Counted from the first letter of the stretch, positions 1 through 9,302 are shown. The stretch is 28,288 bases of DNA from Pirellulaceae bacterium (GCA_022448645.1 JAKVBZ010000071.1:1-28288), one strand, 5' to 3'. Translations and numbers: made by a program. The notes: generated by a model not told the origin, from the letters alone.

Positions 1-334
1 CCAAACGGGTCCCCAAAAGCAAGGCTGCGAGATAGCTGAGCTTTCGCCTGGACGCCCTCACACACGCCCAGGATCACCAAAAGAAGCGATGGACAGCAAC
101 GGCAGATGTAACGGGGAACGAGGTTTCCTATTCGACCATCCACCACTCTCGCTGCCGAAGACAACCGCGTAGCGAACGAAACCAGCTACGATGCAGGACT
201 AGATGGTGGGTTGCGGGACTACAGAATAGGAACCTCCAGCAACTGACCGAACGAAAATACGAGCCTGAAGGCCCGCCCCAACAAGGCTTGAAGGACAGTC
301 TTACACACAGCGATCATTCGATCAGGTCACTCTG
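1..334. other. Gene-free 3' flank of the sigma factor gene
   Basis: No convincing protein gene is visible here. One plus-strand frame is open from the left edge to about 171, but it has no recognisable motif. The stretch is rich in short inverted repeats: a CCTGG/CCAGG pair near 47-72, the long pair at 120-236 (listed separately), CGTAGC/GCTACG between about 168 and 190, and GCC-TGAA-GGC near 263-272. I looked for tmRNA, SRP RNA and RNase P signature sequences on both strands and recognised none. It may be only the 3' untranslated region of the leftward sigma gene, or a structured RNA. Confidence 0.4.
120..236. repeat. Nested inverted repeat, possible structured RNA
   Basis: GAGGTTTCCTATTC at 120-133 is the reverse complement of GAATAGGAACCTC at 224-236 apart from one extra T, so a 13-pair stem with a single bulge could close a loop of 90 nt. 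Inside it, CCATC (136-140) can pair with GATGG (202-206), and CGTAGC can pair with GCTACG around 168-190. The nesting suggests an RNA fold rather than a simple terminator, because no U-tract follows on either strand. No known RNA family was recognised. Confidence 0.45.
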
Positions 335-2008
335 TCACCCTTCGTTTTCCAGGACCTCGATGTGCTCTTCCTGCACCGCCACCCGTAGCTTACTCAAAGC
401 TCGAGCCTCAATCTGGCGAACCCGTTCTTTGGTCACGCCCATTTCGGCACCAACTTCTTTAAGCGTCTGAGGCTCCTGACTATAGTCAAGACCGAAGCGG
501 CTAATGATGATCTTCTGCTCTCGCTCATCCAACCTCGAAAGGATCATATCGACTTGTTGCTCACGACTTTGCTGAGCGGTCTCCAATTTATACTGGTCTT
601 GGCGATGCTCTTGTGTTGCCGCAAACATCTCGTCGTGACTCGTACGGAAACGATCGCGATGCTTGAAACCATCTGGAATCGTCCGTGCATAGTTCTTCAT
701 GATGGCCCAGCTGGCATAGGTACTGAACTTATTACCTCGCGAATAGTCAAATTTCTCAGCGGCTCGAATCAAGGACATATTGCCATCACTCACCAGCTCG
801 AAGAACTCCTCATTAGTGTTCACGTGGCGTTTAGCAATAGAAACAACCAGCCGCAAATTCGCCTGAATGATCCGATTCTTCGTCTCTACAGCTTGATCAT
901 ACAGCCGTTCAATCTTGTCCATTACACTGCTCTTAGCCTGTATTGGATCCAATCCTTGACGCAAATTGGCGGCAGCGTACTTAAAATAATTAAACTTTCG
1001 AAACAGGTGCTGTTCCTGCTCGCGCGTCAACAAAGGGACTTCGTACAATGACGCCAAATATGGAGGCAATCCAGCTGGCGGACGGCTCTTTCGAGGTGTT
1101 TTCTCAGATTCTGGCAGCGGAGCCAAGATTTCTTTCTCCACCCGCCGATCAGCGAAACATGCGTTGGGAATGTAATCCAATGGCAATTGCTCGATACGTT
1201 TGGCGCGCATCTCATTGATGACTCGATAAACGCTTGTCTTGGTCCGACCATTCCGCTTCGACAACGCCTCGACGGACGTACCACGTCGGTATTGTTGGTA
1301 AATTCGCTGCTTGACTTCTTCGGTTAAAGGTCCGGTTCGATCGGGAAATACCGCCAGATCGGGGTATTCCTGATCAAATTGCTTTAACGTATAGCGAACC
1401 GTCTCAATACTACGATTCATGTAGCGAGCAATCCGCCGACTGACCTCAGAAGGTCCACCTCCCGCCCGTGCCATACGGCGAGCCCGATCGACGATCTCAT
1501 TCCGTTCAGGCTCTGTCAGCTGGCTGAAGCGAGCCCCTCGCTGGACGCGATCATGGTTCCTGGCCACAAATCGATCTACGCTGCTCTGGAGGAACCCAAT
1601 GCGTTTGCGGCCATCAAATACGAACCGCCAGCTGACCAAACCATGACGGCGCCAGCGAGAAATAGTTTTCGTCGACACATTAAACAGACGACTCAATTCC
1701 TCGACGGTCAACACCGGTTCCCCGGCAGACTCGACCGGAATGTCCGCTGCATCCGAAACGTCTTCGACAAACAGACGCAAATCGTGGTTGGCGTCTTCTC
1801 CAGAGATCTGACCCGACAATGGACCATCTGGTCGGTAATCGGTGATACGAAAACAGAGATACTCGTAGGTGTAAGTTCGATCCGACTCGATTTCACCCAA
1901 CAAAGCTTCCGCACGGCGGGCTTGTTCGAGCTTCTTTTCGCGGGGCGCAAAACGAACCTGTTGATCTCGCAACTGGTGCAGCGCCGGAATCTTGTAGTCC
2001 GTGTGCAT
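335..2008 (-). CDS. Sigma-70 family RNA polymerase sigma factor with N-terminal HTH modules
   Basis: A 557-residue sigma factor that should direct RNA polymerase to a promoter subset. Sigma signatures sit in the C-terminal half. Residues 314-345 resemble region 1.2. Residues 378-446 cover region 2, with the core-binding stretch NLRLVVSIAKR and a region 2.3/2.4 FDYSRGNKFSTYASWAI. Residues 493-545 are region 4, with VTKERVRQIEARALSKLR as the recognition helix. The linker between regions 2 and 4 is only about 45 residues, so region 3 is much reduced. The first 300 residues are not sigma-like: 98-150 resembles a MerR/excisionase HTH (LTVEELSRLFNVSTKTISRW), and two more HTH-like segments lie near 165-210 and 228-268. 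The ATG at 2008 follows a GAGAAGAGG ribosome site at suitable spacing. It stands alone, transcribed away from 2622. Target promoters are unknown; a planctomycete-type factor is likely. Confidence 0.9.
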   Translation of the reverse strand: MHTDYKIPALHQLRDQQVRFAPREKKLEQARRAEALLGEIESDRTYTYEYLCFRITDYRPDGPLSGQISGEDANHDLRLFVEDVSDAADIPVESAGEPVLTVEELSRLFNVSTKTISRWRRHGLVSWRFVFDGRKRIGFLQSSVDRFVARNHDRVQRGARFSQLTEPERNEIVDRARRMARAGGGPSEVSRRIARYMNRSIETVRYTLKQFDQEYPDLAVFPDRTGPLTEEVKQRIYQQYRRGTSVEALSKRNGRTKTSVYRVINEMRAKRIEQLPLDYIPNACFADRRVEKEILAPLPESEKTPRKSRPPAGLPPYLASLYEVPLLTREQEQHLFRKFNYFKYAAANLRQGLDPIQAKSSVMDKIERLYDQAVETKNRIIQANLRLVVSIAKRHVNTNEEFFELVSDGNMSLIRAAEKFDYSRGNKFSTYASWAIMKNYARTIPDGFKHRDRFRTSHDEMFAATQEHRQDQYKLETAQQSREQQVDMILSRLDEREQKIIISRFGLDYSQEPQTLKEVGAEMGVTKERVRQIEARALSKLRVAVQEEHIEVLENEG

Positions 2009-2621
2009 CGCAGACCTCTTCTCCCGTCATCCGTCTCAGCGGTGTTCCTTGCGACTCCCATCGCCCGCCAAGGTGGCTTCCCATCGGATTCTCGGCCGGT
2101 CCAAGGCCGAAATGCAATCAAAACACGCCGCAACAACTAGCTGTCATACTCCACGATTTTCAAACGACGAGTCGCATGAACTGCATTACTTGGTGAGGTC
2201 GCGGTTGGATTCACGGGGTCGATGCCCTAAGCCTGTCGCCATCCCCCAATAGCGACACTTTGGTTTTTGGCAATTCCCATTCTACCCCCCTATACGCATC
2301 TAAGTCGTGTTGGGTCGCAGAGAAGTTCGCACTGTTAAAAAAGATGAACGCCAAACCTCCTCTACTTTGCCAGAAACCCAAATTCTAGTTGGCAGCATTC
2401 ACCTCAAGTCCCTGACACAAAAGAAGTAAGGTAAAAATCACCAAAATTCCCCTGACCTTCCAGCGAAACGGGAAAACACACCCCCCATTCCCCCTAAAGG
2501 TTCAGAGCTTCCTTATTCGGTCCAGCAGGTAAATTCGCATGCCCTGCCTGGTCGATGAACCGATTACGGCCTGTTTGGTTGTCGTTCGTGGCCCTCACTC
2601 CCAAAACGGAAACATAACAAT
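2009..2621. other. Divergent intergenic region between sigma factor and secreted protein
   Basis: About 610 bases with no convincing gene on either strand. It should carry the promoters of both divergent genes. A possible plus-strand promoter is TTGGCA at 2267-2272 and TATACG at 2291-2296 with an 18-base spacer, but it lies about 325 bases before the next start codon. C-runs of four to six bases cluster at 2449-2494. No hairpin with a U-tract was seen. Confidence 0.35.
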
Positions 2622-4094
2622 ATGTACCTAATGTACCTATTCGATAAACGACGCTTACTCTTGCCAATGGCTGCTCTTCTCTTAGGTACTGTCGGATCGA
2701 ATCCAGTGGTCATGGCCGAAACCTCGGACACCTCGGCAGCAGAGCACAAAACCTACCGGCTCGAATCCAGTAAGGGCCCACAGGGTATCTTAAGAGTGAA
2801 AGCTTTGCTCAAAGTCCAGGGCAAATTACAGATCAAGTCTGCGGAGAAGGACAAAGACTATCGGCCTCCCGTCAAAGCCAAATCAAAACTTTATTACGAC
2901 GAACTGGTGCTCGCACCACACGACCACGCTCGAACGAATCGCCGTGCTGTCCGCTACTACTACGTAGCCGAAGCTGACGTTGGCATCGATCAAAAATCAA
3001 CCCAATCTGCTCTCTCCGAATCGCATCGTAAAATTGTCCATACCGTAGGTGAACAGCGCAACTTTTTTTCGCCCAAGGGAGCCCTCCAGCGAGACGAATT
3101 GGATCTACTTGACATTCCGGCCGACACGTTGACGGTGCATGAATTGTTACCCGTGGGGGACGTCAGCATTGGCCAGACGTGGCCTCAGAATGGACACGTT
3201 TTGCGACGTTGGCTCGGGTTAGACAAAGTCGGACATTCAGACGTAAAAAGCCAGCTCATTTCTGTCGAAAACGCAAGAGCAACTGTGAGACTTTCAGGAC
3301 ATTTGACCGGTATAGCACGGGGTGTGGAAACCGAAATGGATCTGATCGCCAAATATCACTTTGATTTCAACGAAAAGCACATTACGCGTTTGATTTTCGA
3401 CATTCAGGAGAAGAGAGCCGCTGGGCATGCGGAGCCTGGTTTTGACGTACTGGCCCGAATTCAGATGCGAATACAACCGATCTCGACAAGCACACCTTTG
3501 GCCGACTTCGAATTGGCTCAAGGCAACTTCAATTCCACCGACAATGCTCAATTGATCCGTTTTCACTCCACGCAGGGTGGCTTTGAGACGCTACATGACC
3601 ACCGTTGGCACGTCATCTTGGACAACGATAAGACGACCATGTTGAGACTCGTGGATGATGGCGACCTGATCGGCCAATGCAATCTGGTCAAGCTTCCCAA
3701 CACGCCAAAAAGTCAACCGTCTAGTTTGTCGGATTTCCAGGAGGAAATCCGGAAGGCGTTGGGACAGAATTTCGGTGAGTTTCTCGAAGCGTCAGAAAAT
3801 GATCTGGAATCGGGTCTCAAAACAAATCGCGTCGTTGCTGCGGGCACCGTCGGAAAACTCTCCATCCGCTGGACTTATTATCAACTATTGAGCCCTCATG
3901 GCATGCGGGCCACCTGCGTTTTTACCACCGAAGCCGGTAAAGAAGACCGATTCGCAGGTGCCGACGAGGCCATCATTCAAACATTTTCCTTTTTGCCTGA
4001 GGAGCAATCTCAACTCACCGCCCCCACTCCCAAAACAGAAAAGCCGCCTCGCGCCGAAACGGCCCAGTCCAAATCATCAGATCGTCGTAGCTAG
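2622..4094 (+). CDS. Secreted hypothetical protein
   Basis: 490 residues, family not recognised. The N-terminus is a clear Sec signal: basic KRR at 9-11, a hydrophobic run around 12-23, and a plausible cleavage after VMA near residue 32. The mature protein is hydrophilic and contains no motif I can name. Residues 40-330 alternate short beta-like segments. The last 30 residues are rich in proline, lysine and serine and look disordered. The start lies in a tandem 9-base duplication (ATGTACCTA twice), so 2622 and 2631 are both possible starts. GGAAA ten bases upstream favours the first. It is followed after 189 bases by the penicillin-acylase-like gene on the same strand. It is probably a periplasmic or envelope protein; no catalytic role can be assigned. 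Confidence 0.8.
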   Translation: MYLMYLFDKRRLLLPMAALLLGTVGSNPVVMAETSDTSAAEHKTYRLESSKGPQGILRVKALLKVQGKLQIKSAEKDKDYRPPVKAKSKLYYDELVLAPHDHARTNRRAVRYYYVAEADVGIDQKSTQSALSESHRKIVHTVGEQRNFFSPKGALQRDELDLLDIPADTLTVHELLPVGDVSIGQTWPQNGHVLRRWLGLDKVGHSDVKSQLISVENARATVRLSGHLTGIARGVETEMDLIAKYHFDFNEKHITRLIFDIQEKRAAGHAEPGFDVLARIQMRIQPISTSTPLADFELAQGNFNSTDNAQLIRFHSTQGGFETLHDHRWHVILDNDKTTMLRLVDDGDLIGQCNLVKLPNTPKSQPSSLSDFQEEIRKALGQNFGEFLEASENDLESGLKTNRVVAAGTVGKLSIRWTYYQLLSPHGMRATCVFTTEAGKEDRFAGADEAIIQTFSFLPEEQSQLTAPTPKTEKPPRAETAQSKSSDRRS

Positions 4095-4283
4095 CCGGCC
4101 CGCTGGTTCCGTTGACCGCGGAATTGTGGACACAGGTTTGTCACATGTCCAGGGCGCCCCGAATCAACTCGCAACATTTACTAGGATCACCAGACCGCAA
4201 GTTTCCAATCTTCCTCACGAAGATTACCGCACGCCGGTGACAAATCCGCCTACAATTCCATCACCAGATCCGTAACGGATGGC

Positions 4284-6548
4284 ATGAGCAGAATCCACAT
4301 CAAGAATGCCCGTCGCCGTATTCAGGTCCACCGAGACAAAAACGGGATTCCACGTATCCAGGGTGCAACCTGGCTGGATGCGATCTACGGTTTGGGATAC
4401 ATGCATGCTTTGGACCGCGGCACTCAATTGCTGTTCGCCCGAGCTGTCGCCCGTGGACAGGGAGCAGAACTCATTGCCGATAAAGAAGAACTATTAGAAA
4501 CAGACCGTTTCTTTCGACGTATCGGCTTACATTTGCACTTGGAACAAGAGGTAGCTAACCTTTCGGATCGTTGTTTCAATCAGTTGGCTGCCTATTGTGA
4601 AGGAGTCAATGACGGAATCCAATCTACTGGGCGATCCCTGCCGATGTGGGCGACTGGTTTCCAACCTGGAACGTGGGATCAACAGGCCGTGCTGCAAGTC
4701 GGCCAACTGATCAGTTTTGGCGGACTCGCTGTTAGTCAGTTGCAAAACGAGCGTCTGCTATTGGAATTGATTCAAGCGACGGGTGACGAAGAAGCTTTAC
4801 GGGAACTCGCCGCACCCATGTTCGATGATGTCGACTTCGAGTCATTAAAAAAAGTCCGCATTGCCAGTAATCTGTCGGACGAAGCCCTGGAATTAATCTC
4901 GGATTTACCTCGTTTGGCTGGCAGCAACGCCTGGGTGGTTGGGCCGCAAAAAAGTGCCAGTGGTAGCGCGTTACTGGCTTCCGATCCCCATCTGGAAGTG
5001 AACCGTCTGCCGGCGATTTGGTACGAAGCGATCCTACAATGGGGAAACGGTTCCAACGGCGAAACCAACGAGTATGTCATGGGTGCAACGCTTCCCGGCT
5101 GCCCCCTGTTCTCAGTAGCCAGAACTTCGAAAGTGTCATGGGGCGTCACCTACATGAAGGGGGACACCATTGATTTTTTCATCGAAGATTGCCGCCAAAC
5201 CTCGTCTCAGTGGCAATACCGTCGTGGACACGAGTGGCACGATTTTCAGATTCGCAAAGAGACCATCGGTCGCAAGGGATCTTCTGCTGAGCAATTACTG
5301 GTGTTTCACAACGATTTAGGAATGCTGGAGGGCAATCTGGACGAGAACGGTCCCGGACTTCACCTTTCCGTCGCCTGGACAGGCCAGACCGGAGGTGGTG
5401 CAGGGGCCATCTCGACCTGGTTAAAGATGATTTTTGCAAACTCGGCCTTAGAGGCCATGGACATTGCCCAGTCCTGTCCACAACCGACCCTGTGCTGGGT
5501 GGTCGCCGACCGCGAGGGTCACATTGGACTGCAGGGCTGCGGTACGTTTCCCCGTCGGCATCCCAACCATCGTGGCGTGGTGCCAGTCTCTGCCTGGAAA
5601 ACAGACTTTCACTGGCAAGGAACATTACCGAGGGAAGGATTGCCCAGAATCTACGATCCTGACGAAGGATTCATTTCCACGGCAAATGAGGACATCCGTG
5701 CTGCCGGAGGTCCCATATTGGTCACGCACCCCGTTCCTGACTATCGCAAACGGCGCATCGACGAGCGACTACGTGAGATCGCGCAACTCACATTGCAAGA
5801 CATGCAGGATCTGCAATACGACATGGTGAGCCTGCAAGCTCGAGATTTACTGGGTGTTTTCCTCCCACACCTGGAAGACGGTCCTCTAAAGCAACGCCTG
5901 AGCAAATGGGACTGTTCTTATACGCCGGACAGTAAGGACGCTGCCTTGTTCCAGCGATTTTATCGAAACGTCATGATCGAAGTATTTGGCCATGAAAAAG
6001 GAATCGGCTGGCGGCGGATGATCTACCTGAGCACCCGTTCCGGTTTTTCGACCATGGTTCTGACGATGGCAGATCGTGTCCTCCGGCTCTCCGAATCTCG
6101 CTGGTGGCAAACTCGAGACAAAGGCGAATTGATTCGAAAGGCAGCCGCCAAGCTGAGCAAGGAACCGGACCTTGCTTGGTCAGAACTAAACTATTTCCAC
6201 TTTACTGACCGTTTTTTCGGCACCCATCAAGTCGGTCGGCTCCTCGGATATAGAACTCGGCGACGAGCGATGCCGGGCTGTTATGCCACCCCCTTTCAAG
6301 GGCACGTCATGCAAACGGCCACACGTGAATCCACTTTCGCGCCTTCTTATCACTTTGTGACTGACATGGGGTCCGATGAAGCCTGGACCAATCTGCCCGG
6401 TGGCCCGAGCGAAAGCCGATTCTCCAAGTTCTACAAAAACGATCTCGATCGGTGGTTCAACGGTGGCTACAAGCGGCTTGGCTTGGACGGGGTAACGAGT
6501 CACGATAGCACGCCTGGCTCAGGAGCTGGTTCGAAAGAGCCAAGTTAA
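4284..6548 (+). CDS. Penicillin acylase family hydrolase
   Basis: 754 residues of the Ntn-hydrolase penicillin amidase family, enzymes that hydrolyse amide bonds after autocatalytic cleavage of a precursor. The N-terminal part has the family's opening pattern: a strand with VHRDKNGIPRIQG, then a GYMHALDR stretch at 38-45. The processing site is visible as LAG|SNAWVVG, with Ser214 as the expected N-terminal nucleophile of the beta chain, followed by the DPHLE stretch at 234-238. The alpha chain would be residues 1-213 and the beta chain 214-754, which is normal for the family. Most relatives are exported, but no signal peptide is visible from this ATG, and no start codon occurs in frame in the preceding 80 bases. 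The enzyme may therefore act in the cytoplasm. The substrate is unknown: acylated amino compounds or homoserine lactones are possible. It is followed by the NfeD protease gene on the same strand. Confidence 0.9.
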   Translation: MSRIHIKNARRRIQVHRDKNGIPRIQGATWLDAIYGLGYMHALDRGTQLLFARAVARGQGAELIADKEELLETDRFFRRIGLHLHLEQEVANLSDRCFNQLAAYCEGVNDGIQSTGRSLPMWATGFQPGTWDQQAVLQVGQLISFGGLAVSQLQNERLLLELIQATGDEEALRELAAPMFDDVDFESLKKVRIASNLSDEALELISDLPRLAGSNAWVVGPQKSASGSALLASDPHLEVNRLPAIWYEAILQWGNGSNGETNEYVMGATLPGCPLFSVARTSKVSWGVTYMKGDTIDFFIEDCRQTSSQWQYRRGHEWHDFQIRKETIGRKGSSAEQLLVFHNDLGMLEGNLDENGPGLHLSVAWTGQTGGGAGAISTWLKMIFANSALEAMDIAQSCPQPTLCWVVADREGHIGLQGCGTFPRRHPNHRGVVPVSAWKTDFHWQGTLPREGLPRIYDPDEGFISTANEDIRAAGGPILVTHPVPDYRKRRIDERLREIAQLTLQDMQDLQYDMVSLQARDLLGVFLPHLEDGPLKQRLSKWDCSYTPDSKDAALFQRFYRNVMIEVFGHEKGIGWRRMIYLSTRSGFSTMVLTMADRVLRLSESRWWQTRDKGELIRKAAAKLSKEPDLAWSELNYFHFTDRFFGTHQVGRLLGYRTRRRAMPGCYATPFQGHVMQTATRESTFAPSYHFVTDMGSDEAWTNLPGGPSESRFSKFYKNDLDRWFNGGYKRLGLDGVTSHDSTPGSGAGSKEPS

Positions 6549-6692
6549 CAGTACTGCTTGGCGCTCCCCTCCAATAGCTGGTGCACGTACAATGAACGAC
6601 GAACCGAAAGTCACTCATTGAAACTGCTGACGGCATGCTCGAACAACATGCTCGATGCTTGGTCGTTGTCGATGTTTCATAGTACGCCTCCA

Positions 6693-8246
6693 ATGACGAT
6701 GAAAACCCGTTCCACACAATGGACCTGGCTTGTGATGTGGGTGTTGGCAATTGGCCAGATCCCCTGGGGCCTTGTTGCCGACGAAGGGGACATTGACGAT
6801 GGCGGAGCCACGAGTGCTCTGTATCGTCAAGCCGCGTTAATCCACTTCACCGGTCCGATCAATTCACGGCTGGAACAGTACATTTACCGCAAGTTGAACG
6901 AAGCACGTGAATTGTCAGCCGATCTGGTGATCTTCGAAATTGACAGTCCGGGCGGTGAGTTGGAGGCTAGTTTACGTTTGGCGAGGCATTTTCGTGATCT
7001 CGGCTGGGCTGATACGGTCGCCTATGTGCCGGAACAAGCCCTCAGCGGTGCGGCCATTGCCGCTTTGGGATGCAATGAAATCGTGCTTCACTCACAAGCT
7101 GTGTTTGGCGATGCAGGCCCGATTGTGATGGATTACATGGAATTCGGATTCCGCCACGCACCGGAAAAAATCCAAACCGATCTGGCTCGTCGCGTGCGAG
7201 ATTTGGCTTCGACACGTGAACGCTCGCCGGCGCTTGCAGAAGCTATGGTGGACAAAGACCTCATCGTCTACCGCGTACGCCATCGGGGGGACGGACGTGA
7301 ACGATTCATGTCGGACGAAGAAATCCAGGCTGACACCGCACCCGATCAGTGGGCAAAGATCAACGAAGTTCTGGAATCCAGAGCCAACAAGTTTTTGGAA
7401 GTAAGTGGCGAAAGGGCCAAAGAACTCGGACTGGCCGATGGTGTTATCGGCGATGAAAACGAATTGCAAAAGCGTTATGGATTGGCAAATCCTCCTCGAG
7501 TGCTGCAGCGACAACTGGTGGACTCCGTAGTAGACGTGTTCCATTCGTGGTGGGGCACTGTCCTTTTGATCGTCATTGCCTTGCTGGCCCTTTATATTGA
7601 GTTGAGTGCCCCAGGAATCAGTATCGGTGGGCTTACCACCATGTTATGTTTCGCCCTTTTCTTTTGGAGTCGTTTTTGGGGCGGAACGGCGGGTTGGCTG
7701 GAAGTGATCCTGTTTCTATCGGGAATCGTTTTTATCTTAGTCGAATTGTTCCTTATTCCAGGTTTTGGTGTGGCTGGCATCAGTGGATGTTTATTGGTCC
7801 TGGTCAGTCTGATCATGGCCGGTCATAGCTTCCTGGTACCCGAAACAGCATCAGAAATGAAGACCCTCACACGCACCATCATGGTGCTCTTCGGTTCCGG
7901 ATTGCTGGCAGCCATCGGAGCGATCACCAGCACTTGGTGCCTGGGAGAAATACCGCTGATCGGACGACTTGCCCTACAGCCATCCGACGAAAAAAATCCT
8001 CCATGGTCCGAGGAGCAGCCCCTTCATCAGAGTGCTCATCACTCATCCATGCAGCAAAAACAACTTACTGTGGGAGATATAGGGGTTGCCGATTCGCCGT
8101 TGCGACCAGCCGGCGTCGCCCGGTTCGGTGATGACTTCTACGACGTTGTCAGCGAAGGAACTTTCATCGAGGAACTTCGTCGTGTCAAAGTCATTCGTAT
8201 CAGCGGTAACCACATCGTGGTTCGAGATGTTGATCATATTGTCTGA
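6693..8246 (+). CDS. NfeD/ClpP-class membrane serine protease
   Basis: 517 residues from the ATG at 6693. It belongs to the long NfeD family: an extracytoplasmic ClpP-fold serine protease joined to membrane helices and a C-terminal OB-fold, thought to act in membrane protein quality control. A signal sequence covers roughly residues 8-28. The protease domain (about 45-260) shows the substrate-binding FEIDSPGGEL and the nucleophile motif ALSGAAIAALGC with Ser118. Four or five membrane helices lie around 295-440, and the tail (about 455-515) is the NfeD OB-domain (VGDIGVADSPLRPAG). An upstream TTG at 6558 keeps the frame open, but residues added there are not signal-like and the hydrophobic leader fits the ATG at 6693 or 6699. 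It follows the acylase gene by 144 bases, and the next gene is in the same frame 39 bases downstream. No flotillin partner is present in the window. Confidence 0.88.
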   Translation: MTMKTRSTQWTWLVMWVLAIGQIPWGLVADEGDIDDGGATSALYRQAALIHFTGPINSRLEQYIYRKLNEARELSADLVIFEIDSPGGELEASLRLARHFRDLGWADTVAYVPEQALSGAAIAALGCNEIVLHSQAVFGDAGPIVMDYMEFGFRHAPEKIQTDLARRVRDLASTRERSPALAEAMVDKDLIVYRVRHRGDGRERFMSDEEIQADTAPDQWAKINEVLESRANKFLEVSGERAKELGLADGVIGDENELQKRYGLANPPRVLQRQLVDSVVDVFHSWWGTVLLIVIALLALYIELSAPGISIGGLTTMLCFALFFWSRFWGGTAGWLEVILFLSGIVFILVELFLIPGFGVAGISGCLLVLVSLIMAGHSFLVPETASEMKTLTRTIMVLFGSGLLAAIGAITSTWCLGEIPLIGRLALQPSDEKNPPWSEEQPLHQSAHHSSMQQKQLTVGDIGVADSPLRPAGVARFGDDFYDVVSEGTFIEELRRVKVIRISGNHIVVRDVDHIV

Positions 8247-8285
8247 CCAAGAAGCCCGTTTCTGAAAACCGACTTTTCTCCTGAA

Positions 8286-9302
8286 TTGCAGTTCACATTG
8301 TCCGACCTTTTTCTGATCACCGGAGCTGCTGGCCTGCTGGGAAGCCAGCTTGTAGAACAGATCCAGATCCATGGACACCGAGTTCGTGCATTTGTACGTC
8401 CCTCCAGTGACACTCGGCGTCTTCAGCAGCTGGGAGTCGAATTATGCTCCGGAGATCTTGAAGACATTGCAACGATTCGCCGAGCTGTCCAGGGTGTAAC
8501 CAAGGTTTTTCATTGTGCTGCCCATGTCGGCGATTGGGGAAGTTGGCAGGAGTTCTACCAAGGCAATGTCATCGCTACCGAGAATCTCGTCCAAGCTTGT
8601 CGTGAAGCCGACGAACCTCGCCTCGTTCACGTGAGTTCCATTTCCGTTTATGGCAACTTTCACCCCACTGGAAGCTTGGGGCGGGAAAACATGCCTCTTG
8701 GAGAACACCATTGGCTGTGGGACCACTACGGACGGTCGAAGGTCTGGGGAGAAAACGTGGTTCGACAATATCCGAATCACGTCATTCTGCGTCCGAGTTG
8801 GGTGTACGGGCCGGGTGATCGAAACGCCATACCACGAATTGTCGGAGCGCTTCGTCAAGGACGCGTCCGCTGGATTGGTAACGGCAAAAACTTATTGAAC
8901 ATGGTCTTCGTGGGTGATGTAGCACGAGGGGCCCTGCTGGCAGGAACCAAGGATGAGGCTCTGGGCAAAGCCTACCACCTGTGCAGCCCTGGCGAACTCA
9001 ACCAACGAGAGGTCCTTCATTTGCTTTGCGAAATGCTCGATTTACCACCGGTTCGCCGTGCGGTTCCGCTTTCGTTGGCATGGCAAGCTGCTTTTGTGTT
9101 GGAAGCCGTTTACCGGTTGTGCCGCTCTAAACACCCACCACCGATCACGCGTCGAGCAATCTATATGGTTGGCCGGACCACACATTTCAGTATTGAAGCT
9201 GCCAAAAGAGATTTGGGTTGGGAGCCGGAAATCGGCCTGCAAAAAGGTTTGGCCCAAACGTTCGACTGGTACCGGCAAGCGGGCCTGTTGGAACTCGATT
9301 AA
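8286..9302 (+). CDS. NAD-dependent epimerase/dehydratase family protein (extended SDR)
   Basis: About 338 residues of the extended short-chain dehydrogenase family, resembling 3-beta-hydroxysteroid dehydrogenase/UDP-sugar epimerase types. The Rossmann nucleotide-binding motif ITGAAGLLGSQL has GxxGxxG at residues 13-19. VHVSSISVYG supplies the serine at about 117-120, and the catalytic YGRSK (Tyr148, Lys152) is present. ILRPSWVYGPGD and the C-terminal W-pattern GWEPEIGLQKGL are typical of sugar or steroid epimerases. The start is uncertain. No ATG or GTG exists between the preceding stop and the Rossmann motif, so TTG at 8286 or TTG at 8298 must be used. No clear ribosome site is seen, which suggests coupling to the protease gene. 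The substrate is not deducible; sugar nucleotide or isoprenoid alcohol are both possible. Confidence 0.87.
   Translation: MQFTLSDLFLITGAAGLLGSQLVEQIQIHGHRVRAFVRPSSDTRRLQQLGVELCSGDLEDIATIRRAVQGVTKVFHCAAHVGDWGSWQEFYQGNVIATENLVQACREADEPRLVHVSSISVYGNFHPTGSLGRENMPLGEHHWLWDHYGRSKVWGENVVRQYPNHVILRPSWVYGPGDRNAIPRIVGALRQGRVRWIGNGKNLLNMVFVGDVARGALLAGTKDEALGKAYHLCSPGELNQREVLHLLCEMLDLPPVRRAVPLSLAWQAAFVLEAVYRLCRSKHPPPITRRAIYMVGRTTHFSIEAAKRDLGWEPEIGLQKGLAQTFDWYRQAGLLELD

Noticed and set aside
554..1051. Plus-strand open frame of 165 residues
   Set aside because: It lies entirely opposite the sigma factor, has no ribosome site or motif, and the sigma frame has clear domain evidence.
2447..2505. C-runs suggesting a G-quadruplex on the minus strand
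   Set aside because: Only three runs of four or more are present in 60 bases, and the fourth is missing, so a stable quadruplex is unlikely.
6558..6692. Upstream TTG extension of the NfeD protease
   Set aside because: The extra 45 residues are polar and would bury the signal sequence; the ATG at 6693 gives a normal signal peptide.
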